The translations under genes were made by a program, and so were the position numbers. A stretch of 64,000 bases of DNA from Streptomyces tropicalis (lineage in GTDB: Bacteria > Actinomycetota > Actinomycetes > Streptomycetales > Streptomycetaceae): the NCBI RefSeq assembly GCF_029269835.1, contig NZ_JARJBB010000018.1, forward strand, positions 57,311 through 121,310. The letters run 5' to 3'. Below the pieces are notes generated by a model. That model was given only the letters and a program-made list of their open reading frames with translations. It was not told the origin of the DNA and ran no database searches. Within the stretch, counting starts at the first letter, position 1; each line of letters starts with the position of its first letter. Below, one piece after another: positions 15,544 through 23,793 of the stretch.

Positions 15544-16581
15544 ATGGAGGGAAGTGCCGTCCGGCTGCAGGGCCTGCGCAAGACGTTCGGAGAGACCACT
15601 GCGGTCGACGGGGTCGATCTGGACGTCCGGGACGGGGAGTTCTTCTCCATGCTGGGCCCGTCCGGCTCGGGCAAGACCACGGTCCTGCGCCTGATCGCCG
15701 GCTTCGAGACACCTACCGAGGGCCGCGTCGCCCTCGCCGGCCGGGACGTCACGGAGCGCGCCCCGTTCGTGCGGGACGTGCACACCGTCTTCCAGGACTA
15801 CGCCCTCTTCCCGCACATGACGGTCGAGCAGAACGTCGCCTACGGCCTCGCGGTCCGCAAGGTCCCGAAGGCCGAACGGCTCGTCCGTGCCCGCAAGGCG
15901 CTCGCCGAGGTGGACCTGGAGGGGTTCGGCAGACGCCGCCCGGACCGGCTCTCCGGGGGCCAGCGCCAGCGGGTCGCGCTCGCCCGCGCCCTCGTCGGGC
16001 GTCCCCGGGTACTGCTCCTCGACGAACCGCTCGGCGCCCTCGACCTCAAGCTGCGCGAGCAGATGCAGGTCGAACTCAAGGCACTGCAGCGGGAGGTGGG
16101 CATCACCTTCGTCCTGGTCACCCACGACCAGGAGGAGGCCCTGACGATGAGCGACCGCATCGCGGTCTTCCGGCAGGGCCGCATCGAACAGGTGGGCACC
16201 CCCGCCGAGATCTACGAACGCCCGGCCACCGCGTTCGTCGCCTCCTTCGTCGGCACCTCCAACCTGCTGCAGGGCGACGCCGCCCGGCGGATCCTCGGCA
16301 CCCCGGAGACCCACAGCGTCCGCCCCGAGAAGATCCGCGTGCTGAAGGAGTCGGCCACCGCCGACGAGCCGGAGACGGCCACCGCCACCGGAACCGTCGC
16401 CGAGGTGGTCTACGCGGGCGGCAGCACCCGCTTCCTGGTCGACCTCGACGCGGGCGGCCGGCTCACCGCACTCCAGCAGAACCTGGACACCTCCGCCGAG
16501 GACGTCGCCGCCTACCGCGGCAGCCGGGTCCGCCTGGCGTGGCGGCGCCGCCACGCCGTGCCGATCCCCGACGCCCGCTGA
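15544..16581 (+). CDS. ABC transporter ATP-binding protein, spermidine/putrescine type (PotA-like)
   Basis: 345-aa ATPase that powers uptake. Walker A is GPSGSGKTT (38-46), the Q-loop lies in HTVFQDYALFPHM, the signature is LSGGQRQRVALARALV, Walker B is VLLLDEPLGALD and the switch His is in VTHDQEEA. A C-terminal TOBE-type regulatory region begins about 245 (HSVRPEKIRVL). ATG at 15544 follows AGAAAGG at 8 nt; an upstream ATT/GTT extension has no support. It is first in a four-gene operon with a lipoprotein binding protein and two permeases. The PotA resemblance suggests polyamines, but related importers carry other organic cations or carboxylates. Confidence 0.93.
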   Translation: MEGSAVRLQGLRKTFGETTAVDGVDLDVRDGEFFSMLGPSGSGKTTVLRLIAGFETPTEGRVALAGRDVTERAPFVRDVHTVFQDYALFPHMTVEQNVAYGLAVRKVPKAERLVRARKALAEVDLEGFGRRRPDRLSGGQRQRVALARALVGRPRVLLLDEPLGALDLKLREQMQVELKALQREVGITFVLVTHDQEEALTMSDRIAVFRQGRIEQVGTPAEIYERPATAFVASFVGTSNLLQGDAARRILGTPETHSVRPEKIRVLKESATADEPETATATGTVAEVVYAGGSTRFLVDLDAGGRLTALQQNLDTSAEDVAAYRGSRVRLAWRRRHAVPIPDAR

Positions 16582-16607
16582 CCCCACCCGCCCCCAGGGA
16601 GAACGTC

Positions 16608-17801
16608 GTGCCCCTCACCCGAACGCTCACCGCCGCGGCCGCCACCGCGCTGCTGCTCACGGCCACCGCCTGCGGATCCGGCTCGGCCGGATCCTCCGGC
16701 GGCGGGCTCAACCCGCCCCGTCTGAAGGCTCCGTCGAAGCTCGGCCGGGCCGAGGGGCAGGTCGACCTGGTCGCCTGGGCCGGCTATGTGGAGGACGGCT
16801 CCAACGACCCCAAGGCCGACTGGGTCAGCTCCTTCGAGAAGAGCACAGGTTGTCAGGTCCACTCTAAAGTGGCGGCCAGCTCCGACGAGATGGTCAAACT
16901 GATGAAGACCGGCGAGTACGACGCCGTGTCCGCCTCCGGCGACGCCTCGCTGCGCCTGATCGCCTCCGGCGACGCCGCTCCCGTGAACACCTCCCTCGTC
17001 CCCAACTACCGGGACATCTTCCCCGACCTGAAGATGCAGCCCTGGAACTCCGTCAAGGGCACCGCCTACGGCATCCCGCACGGCCGCGGCGCCAACCTCC
17101 TGATGTACAACACGGCGAAGGTCCACCCGGCACCCGACTCCTGGTCCGCCGTCTTCGACGACGCCGCCGCCCACCGGGGCCACGTCACCGCGTACGACTC
17201 GCCCATCTACATCGCCGACGCCGCCCTCTACCTCCGGGCCACCCGCCCCGAGCTGAAGATCAAGGACCCCTACGCGCTCGACCAGAAGCAGTTCGACGCC
17301 GCGGTCGCCCTGCTGAAGAAGCAGAACCGGTCCGTCGGCGAGTACTGGGGCGACTACCTCAAGGAGGTCTCCGCCTTCAAGAGCGGCGACTCCGTGGTCG
17401 GCACCACCTGGCAGGTCATCGCGAACCTCGCGGCCTCCGAGGGCGCCAAGGTCAAGGCCGTGCTCCCCAAGGAGGGGTCGACCGGCTGGTCGGACACCTG
17501 GATGGTTTCGGCCAGGGCCAAGCACCCCACCTGCGCCTACAAGTGGCTCGACTGGATCGTGTCCCCCAAGGTCAATGCCCAGGTCGCCGAGTACTTCGGC
17601 GAGGCCCCCGCCAACGCCAAGGCCTGCGCCCACACCTCCGACAAGGGCTTCTGCACCACCTACCACGCCGCCGACACCGCCTACTGGAAGCGGATCGCCT
17701 TCTGGAACACCCCCATCCAGCAGTGCCTGGACGGACGCACCGACGTCCGGTGCGTCCCGTACGCCCGGTGGGTGCAGGCCTGGACCGAGATCAAGGGCTG
17801 A
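16608..17801 (+). CDS. ABC transporter substrate-binding lipoprotein (PotD/PotF-like)
   Basis: 397-aa lipoprotein. A short signal ends in LTATAC with Cys22 as lipidation site, then a Gly/Ser linker and an extracellular solute-binding domain (VDLVAWAGYVEDGSNDP, then AYGIPHGRGANLLMYN and KEGSTGWSDTWMVS), typical of polyamine-type binding proteins. The Cys-rich C-terminus (ACAHTSDKGFC, QQCLDGRTDVRC) probably forms disulfides outside the cell, which is unusual for PotD and resembles actinobacterial relatives. GTG at 16608 follows AGGGAG at 6 nt, 27 bp after the ATPase stop. Confidence 0.92.
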   Translation: MPLTRTLTAAAATALLLTATACGSGSAGSSGGGLNPPRLKAPSKLGRAEGQVDLVAWAGYVEDGSNDPKADWVSSFEKSTGCQVHSKVAASSDEMVKLMKTGEYDAVSASGDASLRLIASGDAAPVNTSLVPNYRDIFPDLKMQPWNSVKGTAYGIPHGRGANLLMYNTAKVHPAPDSWSAVFDDAAAHRGHVTAYDSPIYIADAALYLRATRPELKIKDPYALDQKQFDAAVALLKKQNRSVGEYWGDYLKEVSAFKSGDSVVGTTWQVIANLAASEGAKVKAVLPKEGSTGWSDTWMVSARAKHPTCAYKWLDWIVSPKVNAQVAEYFGEAPANAKACAHTSDKGFCTTYHAADTAYWKRIAFWNTPIQQCLDGRTDVRCVPYARWVQAWTEIKG

Positions 17802-17804
17802 ACC

Positions 17805-18704
17805 ATGACCGTCACCGCGCAGCCCGCCGGAGGGCGCCCCGAGGGCGCCCTCCGGCGGCTGGCCGGGCTGCTGCACCGCCGCCCCCGGCTCCGGCTCACC
17901 CTGCTGCTCGCGGCGCCGCTGCTGTGGCTGACCGTGCTCTACCTCGGCTCCCTGGCCGCGCTGTTCGTCTCCGCCTTCTGGACGACCGACTCCTTCACCT
18001 CCCAGGTGGTGCGGGTCTGGTCGGCCGACAACTTCCACGAGCTGTTCACCACGCCGGTCTACCGCCAGGTCGCGCTGCGCAGCGTCGGCGTGGCCCTCGC
18101 GGTCACCGCGCTGTGCGTCGTGATCGCCTTCCCGCTCGCCTTCTACACCGCCCGGATCGCCCCGCCCCGCAGGCGCCCGTTCCTGGTGGTCGGGATCCTC
18201 ACGCCGCTGTGGGCGAGTTACCTGGTCAAGGTGTACGCCTGGCGGCTGATCCTGTCCCAGGGCGGGCTCGCCGACTGGCTCCTGCGCCCCCTCGGGCTCA
18301 GCGGACCCGGGTTCGGCCTGACGGCGGCGGTCCTGACCCTCACCTACCTGTGGCTGCCGTACATGGTCCTGCCCGTCCACACCGCGCTGGAGCGGCTCCC
18401 CGCCGCCCTGCTCGACGCCTCCGCCGACCTCGGCGCCGGTGCCTGGCGCACCTTCCGCTCCGTCGTGGTGCCCCTGGTGCTGCCGTCGGTCGCCGCGGGA
18501 TCGGTCTTCACCTTCTCGCTCAGCCTCGGCGACTACATCACCGTGCAGATCGTGGGCGGCAAGACCCAGCTCATCGGCAACCTCGTCTACTCCGACATCG
18601 AGCTGAACCTGCCCATGGCCGCCGCGCTCGGCACGGTCCCCGTCGTCGTCATCGTGCTGTACCTGCTGGCCGTGCGCCGCACCGGCGCCCTCAGCAGCCT
18701 GTAA
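17805..18704 (+). CDS. ABC transporter permease 1 (PotB-like)
   Basis: 299-aa inner-membrane permease with about six hydrophobic segments (first at about 37-62). The EAA-type loop reads LLDASADLGAGAWRTFRSVVVPL (about 200-222), which contacts the ATPase. The N-terminal cytoplasmic stretch of about 30 residues is Arg/Pro-rich. The ATG lies 3 bp after the binding-protein stop. It forms the channel together with the next gene. Confidence 0.92.
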   Translation: MTVTAQPAGGRPEGALRRLAGLLHRRPRLRLTLLLAAPLLWLTVLYLGSLAALFVSAFWTTDSFTSQVVRVWSADNFHELFTTPVYRQVALRSVGVALAVTALCVVIAFPLAFYTARIAPPRRRPFLVVGILTPLWASYLVKVYAWRLILSQGGLADWLLRPLGLSGPGFGLTAAVLTLTYLWLPYMVLPVHTALERLPAALLDASADLGAGAWRTFRSVVVPLVLPSVAAGSVFTFSLSLGDYITVQIVGGKTQLIGNLVYSDIELNLPMAAALGTVPVVVIVLYLLAVRRTGALSSL

Positions 18705-18719
18705 AGGGGGTCCCACGTC

Positions 18720-19535
18720 ATGCAGCTGTCCCGCCGGGCCCGCGTCGCCCTGCGCGTCGCCGCCGGCCTCGGCTTCGCGGTGATCTACGTCCCGCTCCTG
18801 CTCGTCCTCGTCAACTCGCTCAACCCGGACCGCAGCGCGAGCTGGCCGCCGCCCGGCCTGACGCTGCACTGGTGGTCGGTCGCCTGGACCAACTCCGGTG
18901 CGCGGGCGGCCCTCTGGGTGTCCGTCAAGGCCGGACTGGGCGCCACCGCGGTCGCCCTGGTCCTCGGCACGCTCATCGCCTTCGCGGTGGCCCGGCACCG
19001 CTTCTTCGGCCGCGACGCCCTGTCCTTCGTCGTCGTCCTGCCGATCGCGCTGCCCGGCATCGTCACCGGCATCGCCCTCAACTCCGCCTTCCAGGCCGTC
19101 CTCCAGCCGCTCGGCATCGGCCTCGGCCTGTTCACCGTCGTCGTCGGGCACGCCACCTTCTGCGTGGTCGTCGTCTTCAACAACGTCGCCGCCCGCCTGC
19201 GCCGCACCTCGGGCTCCTACGAGGACGCGGCGGCCGACCTCGGCGCGCACACCTTCCGCGCCTTCGCCGACGTCACCTTCCCGCTGGTGCGGTCGGCGCT
19301 GTTCGCGGGCGGGCTGCTGGCCTTCGCGCTCTCCTTCGACGAGATCGTGGTGACCACCTTCACCGCCGGCCCCGGCATCGAGACCCTCCCCGTGTGGATC
19401 TTCGGCAACATGACCCGGCCGCAGCAGGCGCCGGTGGTGAACGTCGTGGCCGCCGTCCTGGTGCTGCTCTCCGTCATCCCCGTCCACGCCGCCCAGCGCC
19501 TGTCCGCGGACACCGCGACCGGAAGCCGGGTCTGA
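18720..19535 (+). CDS. ABC transporter permease 2 (PotC-like)
   Basis: 271-aa permease with six predicted membrane helices. The EAA loop is SYEDAAADLGAHTFRAFADVTFP (about 162-184). GSLxPDR-type periplasmic residues follow helix 1 as in PotC (LVNSLNPDRSASW). AAAGGGGG lies 9 nt before the ATG at 18720. It is the last gene of the importer operon and is followed by a hairpin. Confidence 0.92.
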   Translation: MQLSRRARVALRVAAGLGFAVIYVPLLLVLVNSLNPDRSASWPPPGLTLHWWSVAWTNSGARAALWVSVKAGLGATAVALVLGTLIAFAVARHRFFGRDALSFVVVLPIALPGIVTGIALNSAFQAVLQPLGIGLGLFTVVVGHATFCVVVVFNNVAARLRRTSGSYEDAAADLGAHTFRAFADVTFPLVRSALFAGGLLAFALSFDEIVVTTFTAGPGIETLPVWIFGNMTRPQQAPVVNVVAAVLVLLSVIPVHAAQRLSADTATGSRV

Positions 19536-19541
19536 CCCCCC

Positions 19542-19563
19542 TGCCCGGCCCGGAGACCGGGCA
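19542..19563 (+). terminator. Hairpin terminator after the ABC importer
   Basis: TGCCCGG (19542-19548) pairs with CCGGGCA (19557-19563), 6 bp after the permease stop. It sits between that operon and the convergent MmyB remnant. Confidence 0.55.
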
Positions 19564-19574
19564 AGGCAGCGGCC

Positions 19575-19990
19575 TCATCCCGTCGGCACGGGCACCGGTT
19601 CCGGCTGCGGCGCCGGCTCCTGCCCCGGTTCCGGGCGGGCGCCGGTGGACTCCAGCCGGAGCATCGCCGCCTCGTCCGGGGAACCGGGCACGGCCTGGTA
19701 GACCACCATCCGCCGGCCGCCCGTCGGGGCCAGCCGCATGACCTCGTACGTGGGCGTCATCGCTCCGGCCCCCGGATGCCGGAAGCACTTCTGCCCGCCA
19801 CCGCGCTCACACACGTCGTACCGCTCCCACAGACGCGCGAACTGCGGTGACTTGAGCGCCAGTTCGCCGACGGGCTCGGTCAGTCCGGGGTTGTCCGGGT
19901 CGGCGCCGGCGACCGCGCGCAGATGCGCCACCGGGTGCGCGACCGTGTCCTCCCAGGGCTCGTGGAGCGTCCGGCCGCGGAGGGAACGCA
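19575..19990 (-). pseudogene. Decayed MmyB-type XRE regulator (C-terminal half only)
   Basis: The last 130 or so codons of this frame match the C-terminal half of MmyB-type regulators: TVAHLRA-like VAHPVAHLRAVAG, DNPGLTEPVGELAL, SPQFARLWERYDV, KCFRHPGAGAMT, TYEVMRLAP and RRMVVYQAVPGSPDEAAML. Upstream, homology stops. A fragment resembling the preceding DF-x-ALPP segment (DFLTAFPP) lies in a different frame, and no XRE HTH or start codon can be found. The frame upstream of about 19990 encodes low-complexity Arg/Pro sequence. This is best read as a 5'-truncated, frameshifted remnant of a protein normally about 280 aa. Confidence 0.6.
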
Positions 19991-20286
19991 GTGAGGAAGT
20001 CCCCGGCCGAGCCGGACGACGTCCCCTGGCCCACCCACGCCCACGGTCCCGCCGAGGCCGTGCCCCGACCGACCAGGGCGCTCCACGAGGGCGACGGCGA
20101 GGTGGCGGACGGGGCCCTCCGCCCGCTCGACGATCCGCCACCCTCCGGCGAGGACCGTCCGGACGGCGAACTCCGCGCTCTGGCACGATCGTCGCCGGCC
20201 CCGGACCGGCCGGCCGGACCCGGGCCCGGGCCCGCCGCAGGCACGCACGCGGTGACGCCCGTCGGACGCCCGCAGGAGGACACCCC
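19991..20286. other. Gene-free remnant region before the GNAT gene
   Basis: No intact gene. The segment lies upstream of the decayed regulator and may contain its degraded 5' half. Near its end CAGGAGGA (20273-20280) is the ribosome-binding site of the GNAT gene. Confidence 0.4.
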
Positions 20287-20844
20287 GTGACCACCGTCGT
20301 TCCCGAGACCGTCCGCACCGCCCGGCTCACTCTGCTGCCCCTGGCGGCCGTGCACGCCGACGAGATGGCGGCGGCGCTGTCGGACCCGGCCCTGCACACC
20401 TTCGTCGGCGGGACCCCGGCCACCGCGCAGGCGCTGCGCACCCGTTACGCACGCCTGGCCGCCGGCTCGCCCGACCCCGCCGTCACGTGGTGCAACTGGG
20501 TCGTGCAGCTCCGCGCCCCGGGTTCCCCGGAAGGCACGGTCCCGGGTTCCCCGTCCGGCACGGCCGCGGGCTCCCTGACCGGCACGGTCCAGGCGACGGT
20601 CACCGGCGACGGGCTGGAGGCGGAGATCGCCTGGGTCGTGGGAACCCCCTGGCAGCGGCACGGCATCGCCACCGAAGCGGCCCGGGGACTGGTCGCCTGG
20701 CTGCGCGGACGCGGCGTGCGCACGGTCACCGCCCACATCCACCCCGGCCACACGGCGTCCGCCGCCGTGGCGACCGCCGCCGGCCTCACCCCGACCGGCC
20801 GGTGGCACGACGGCGAGGTGAGGTGGGAGCTGACGATCCGGTGA
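20287..20844 (+). CDS. GNAT-family N-acetyltransferase
   Basis: 185-aa acetyltransferase of the RimJ/RimL-like type (ETVRTARLTLLPL start, VGTPWQRHGIATEAARGLVAWL with the acetyl-CoA loop RxxGxA variant QRHGIA, and a C-terminal TVTAHIHPGHTASAAVATAAGL). Between strands it has an unusual repeat, GSPEGTV-PGSPSGTA-AGSLTGTV (about 78-102), that lengthens a surface loop. GTG at 20287 has AGGAGG 7 nt upstream. The substrate is unknown. It ends 102 bp before the hydroxyproline operon and is probably transcribed separately. Confidence 0.88.
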   Translation: MTTVVPETVRTARLTLLPLAAVHADEMAAALSDPALHTFVGGTPATAQALRTRYARLAAGSPDPAVTWCNWVVQLRAPGSPEGTVPGSPSGTAAGSLTGTVQATVTGDGLEAEIAWVVGTPWQRHGIATEAARGLVAWLRGRGVRTVTAHIHPGHTASAAVATAAGLTPTGRWHDGEVRWELTIR

Positions 20845-20927
20845 TCACCGATCGTCCCGGTACGCCCTGGCCGATTCCGGTCCGTCCGGACCGTCCGGTG
20901 TTTCCGGCCTGTTCCCCGATGCTGTGG

Positions 20928-20938
20928 TATGTGACATA
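20928..20938. promoter_or_regulatory. Probable GntR operator, TATGTGACATA
   Basis: TATGT-G-ACATA is a perfect 5-1-5 palindrome 9 bp before the first codon of the hydroxyproline operon. It overlaps the only plausible -10 sequence (CATAGT, 20935-20940). FadR/FCD regulators bind sites of this size and symmetry; the operon's own GntR gene at 25745 is the natural candidate. Confidence 0.55.
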
Positions 20939-20946
20939 GTACCGGC

Positions 20947-22134
20947 GTGAGCGAGTCGCTGACCTGCGATGTCGTGGTCGTCGGTGCCGGGATGGTGGGC
21001 GCCGCGTGTGCCTTGTACGCCTCCCGGGCCGGACTGGACGTGACCGTCGTCGACCGCGGGCCGGTCGCCGGGGGCACCACCGGCGCGGGGGAGGGAAACC
21101 TCCTCGTCTCCGACAAGGAGCCCGGACCCGAGCTGGACCTCGCCCTGTACTCGCTGCGCCTGTGGCGGGAGCTGGCCGGCGAGATCGGCGACCTGGTCGA
21201 GTACGAGTCCAAGGGCGGCCTGGTCGTCGCCGCCACCCCCGCCTCCCTGGCCGCGCTCGGGGCCCTGACCGCCGCCCAGCGGCGGGCCGGGGTCACCGCG
21301 ACGGAGGTCGGGGCCGACCGGCTCCCGGAGTACGAGCCGCACCTGGCCGCCGGACTCGCCGGCGCCGTGCACCATCCGCAGGACGCCCAGGTCATGCCCG
21401 CCCTCGCCGCCGCCCACGTCCTGCGCATCTCCGGCGCGCGGCTGCTGACCGGCCGTACCGTCACCGGCGTGCTGCGGGACGCGGCCGGGACCGTGCGCGG
21501 GGTGCGCACCGACCGGGGCGCCGTCCACGCCCCGTCCGTCGTCAACGCGGCCGGCGTGTGGGGCGGTGAACTGGCGGCGCACGCCGGGGTGTCCCTGCCC
21601 GTGGCGCCCCGCCGCGGCTTCGTGCTCGTCACCGAACCGCTGCCGCCGCGCATCCGGCACAAGGTCTACGCCGCCGAGTACGTCCAGGACGTCGCCGGCG
21701 GCACCGCGGCCCTGCGCACGTCGCCCGTGGTCGAGGGCACCGCTGCCGGGCCGGTGCTGATCGGCGCCAGCCGGGAACGCGTCGGCTTCGACCGGACGCC
21801 GTCCCTGCCGGCGCTGCGGGCGCTGGCGGCCGGGGCGACCCGGCTGTTCCCCTTCCTGGCCGGCGTCCGTGCCGTGCGCGCGTACGCCGGGTTCCGTCCC
21901 TACCTGCCCGACCACCTGCCCGCGATCGGCCCGGACCCCCGCGCCCCCGGCCTGCTGCACGCGTGCGGGCACGAGGGCGCGGGCATCGGGCTGTCCACCG
22001 GGACCGGGCGGCTGATCGCCCAGGTCCTCACCGGTGCGGAACCCGCCCTGGACCTGGCGCCGTTCCGGCCCGACCGCTTCCCGGCCTCCGCCCCGACGGC
22101 CCGTCCGGCGACGGAAACGGGGGAGGCGCGGTGA
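20947..22134 (+). CDS. FAD-dependent D-amino-acid oxidoreductase, D-hydroxyproline dehydrogenase beta-type subunit
   Basis: 395-aa flavoprotein of the DAO/glycine-oxidase family, with the FAD dinucleotide motif VVVVGAGMVGAACALYASRAG (about 8-28) and the conserved end HACGHEGAGIGLSTGTGRLIA. Together with the next two genes it would form a three-subunit dehydrogenase oxidising cis-4-hydroxy-D-proline to pyrroline-4-hydroxy-2-carboxylate, passing electrons to the respiratory chain. GTG at 20947 lacks a good ribosome-binding site. The -10-like CATAGT 6 bp upstream suggests a leaderless transcript. The stop overlaps the next GTG (GTGA). Confidence 0.88.
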   Translation: MSESLTCDVVVVGAGMVGAACALYASRAGLDVTVVDRGPVAGGTTGAGEGNLLVSDKEPGPELDLALYSLRLWRELAGEIGDLVEYESKGGLVVAATPASLAALGALTAAQRRAGVTATEVGADRLPEYEPHLAAGLAGAVHHPQDAQVMPALAAAHVLRISGARLLTGRTVTGVLRDAAGTVRGVRTDRGAVHAPSVVNAAGVWGGELAAHAGVSLPVAPRRGFVLVTEPLPPRIRHKVYAAEYVQDVAGGTAALRTSPVVEGTAAGPVLIGASRERVGFDRTPSLPALRALAAGATRLFPFLAGVRAVRAYAGFRPYLPDHLPAIGPDPRAPGLLHACGHEGAGIGLSTGTGRLIAQVLTGAEPALDLAPFRPDRFPASAPTARPATETGEAR

Positions 22135-22439
22135 GCGCCCGGGAGCCGTCGGCGCGGCCCGGTCCCGGCTGCACCCGTTCCTTCACGGTCACCTTCGACG
22201 GCCGGGAGATCGAGGTACTGCCCGGCCGCACGGTCGCCGCCGCGCTGCTCGCGGCCGGGGTGACCTCCTGGCGCACCACACGGCGCGCCGGCCGCCCCCG
22301 CGGGGTCTTCTGCGGGATCGGAGTCTGCTTCGACTGCCTGGTGACCGTCAACGGCCGCCCCGGCCAGCGGGCCTGCCTGCGCCCGGCCCGCCCCGGCGAC
22401 GTCATCCGCACCGAGGAGGGGACCGGACATGCGGACTGA
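22131..22439 (+). CDS. (2Fe-2S)-binding small subunit of the D-hydroxyproline dehydrogenase
   Basis: 102-aa ferredoxin-like subunit related to the small chain of opine/D-hydroxyproline dehydrogenases. The cluster cysteines are FCGIGVCFDC (C-x4-C-x2-C) with a fourth in QRACLRP. GTG at 22131 overlaps the preceding stop, with GGGAGG upstream, and its own end overlaps the following ATG by 11 bp. Such tight packing indicates one operon and stoichiometric production. Confidence 0.9.
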   Translation: MSAREPSARPGPGCTRSFTVTFDGREIEVLPGRTVAAALLAAGVTSWRTTRRAGRPRGVFCGIGVCFDCLVTVNGRPGQRACLRPARPGDVIRTEEGTGHAD

Positions 22440-23793
22440 CCTGGTGGTGATCGGCGCCGGCCCGGCGGGGCTCGCCGCGGCGCTGGCCGCGGACGCGCGC
22501 GGGACGCGGGTCGCCGTCCTCGACGCGGGCCCCGCGCCGGGCGGCCAGATCCACCGGCAGCCCCCCGCGGGCGCGGACACCGCCGCCGCCACGGCGCCAC
22601 CGCACGTGAGGCGCACCTGGCGGAGCCTCGCCGCCGCCCTCGCCGCCAGTACCGTGACCGTGCTGACGGAACATCATGTCTGGTGCGTGGAGCCCGGTTT
22701 CACCGTCCACGCCCTGTGCGGACCCGGCCAGGACGAACCGGTCGCAGTCCGGGCGGCCGCGGTGCTGCTGGCCACCGGGGGCTACGAGAAGGTGCTCCCC
22801 TTCCCCGGCTGGACCCTGCCCGGCGTCCTCACCGCGGGCGGGGCCCAGGCGCTGCTCAAGGGCGCGCTGACGGCACCCGGGCAGCGGGCCGTCGTCGCGG
22901 GCACCGGGCCGCTGCTGCTGCCGGTCGCCACCGCACTGGCCGCGGCCGGCACCGAGGTCGCCGCCCTCGTGGAGTCCGCGGGTCCCACGGCGCTCCTGCG
23001 GCACGGACCGGCCCTGGCAGCCAAGGCCCCCGAGGGCGCCTGGCACGCCGCCCGCCTGCTGCGCCACCGCGTCCCCGTGCTGACCCGGCACACCGTCGTC
23101 CGCGCCCACGGCTCCGCCGCCCTGACCGGGGTCACCGTCGCCGCCCTGGACCGCGCCGGACACGTCCGCCCCGGCAGCGAGCGGCTCCTGCACTGCGACA
23201 CCCTCGCCGTCGGCCACGGCATGCTCCCGCACACCGACCTCGCCGGCTCCCTCGGCTGCCCCCTGGACGGCTCGGCCGTACGGGTCGACGCCGAACAGCG
23301 CACCGGCGTGCCCGGCGTGTGGGCGGCGGGCGAGGCCACCGGCGTCGGCGGCGCGGCGCTCGCCCTCGCCGAGGGCCACATCGCGGGCCGGTCCGCGGCG
23401 GCCCGCCTGCGCGGCGCCGCGCCCGACCCGGCGGGGTGGTCCGCCGCCGCCCGCGCCCGCCGGACCCTGCGAGCCGGGGCGGCCGCCCTCGACGCCGTGT
23501 TCGCCCCGCCGGCCGGCTGGGCCCGGCAGGTCACCGACGACACCGTGGTCTGCCGCTGCGAGGACGTCACCGCCGGCGCCGTGCGCGAGGCCGTCGACCG
23601 ACTCGGTGCGGAAGACCTGCGCACCGTGAAGCTGCTCACCCGGGCCGGAATGGGCTGGTGCCAGGGCCGGATGTGCCACCCGGGGATCGCCGGCCTCACC
23701 GGATGCCCGCCGGTCCCGCCGCGGGCGCTGCCCGCCCGCCCCGTCCCGCTCGGCGTCCTCGCCCGGCAGGCCACCGAGGAAGGAACCGCATGA
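22429..23793 (+). CDS. FAD/NAD-type oxidoreductase with BFD-like iron-sulfur domain, D-hydroxyproline dehydrogenase alpha-type subunit
   Basis: 454 aa. The N-terminal FAD-binding fold is LVVIGAGPAGLAAALAA (about 5-21) with GGQIHRQ. A second dinucleotide motif VVAGTGPLLLPVATAL (about 148-163) and the flavin-binding VWAAGEATGVGGAALAL follow. The C-terminus has a BFD-type [2Fe-2S] domain with VVCRCEDVTAGAVREAV and GMGWCQGRMC. This is the usual large subunit of heteromeric opine/D-hydroxyproline dehydrogenases. Its TGA overlaps the ATG of the next gene by 4 bp. Confidence 0.9.
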   Translation: MRTDLVVIGAGPAGLAAALAADARGTRVAVLDAGPAPGGQIHRQPPAGADTAAATAPPHVRRTWRSLAAALAASTVTVLTEHHVWCVEPGFTVHALCGPGQDEPVAVRAAAVLLATGGYEKVLPFPGWTLPGVLTAGGAQALLKGALTAPGQRAVVAGTGPLLLPVATALAAAGTEVAALVESAGPTALLRHGPALAAKAPEGAWHAARLLRHRVPVLTRHTVVRAHGSAALTGVTVAALDRAGHVRPGSERLLHCDTLAVGHGMLPHTDLAGSLGCPLDGSAVRVDAEQRTGVPGVWAAGEATGVGGAALALAEGHIAGRSAAARLRGAAPDPAGWSAAARARRTLRAGAAALDAVFAPPAGWARQVTDDTVVCRCEDVTAGAVREAVDRLGAEDLRTVKLLTRAGMGWCQGRMCHPGIAGLTGCPPVPPRALPARPVPLGVLARQATEEGTA

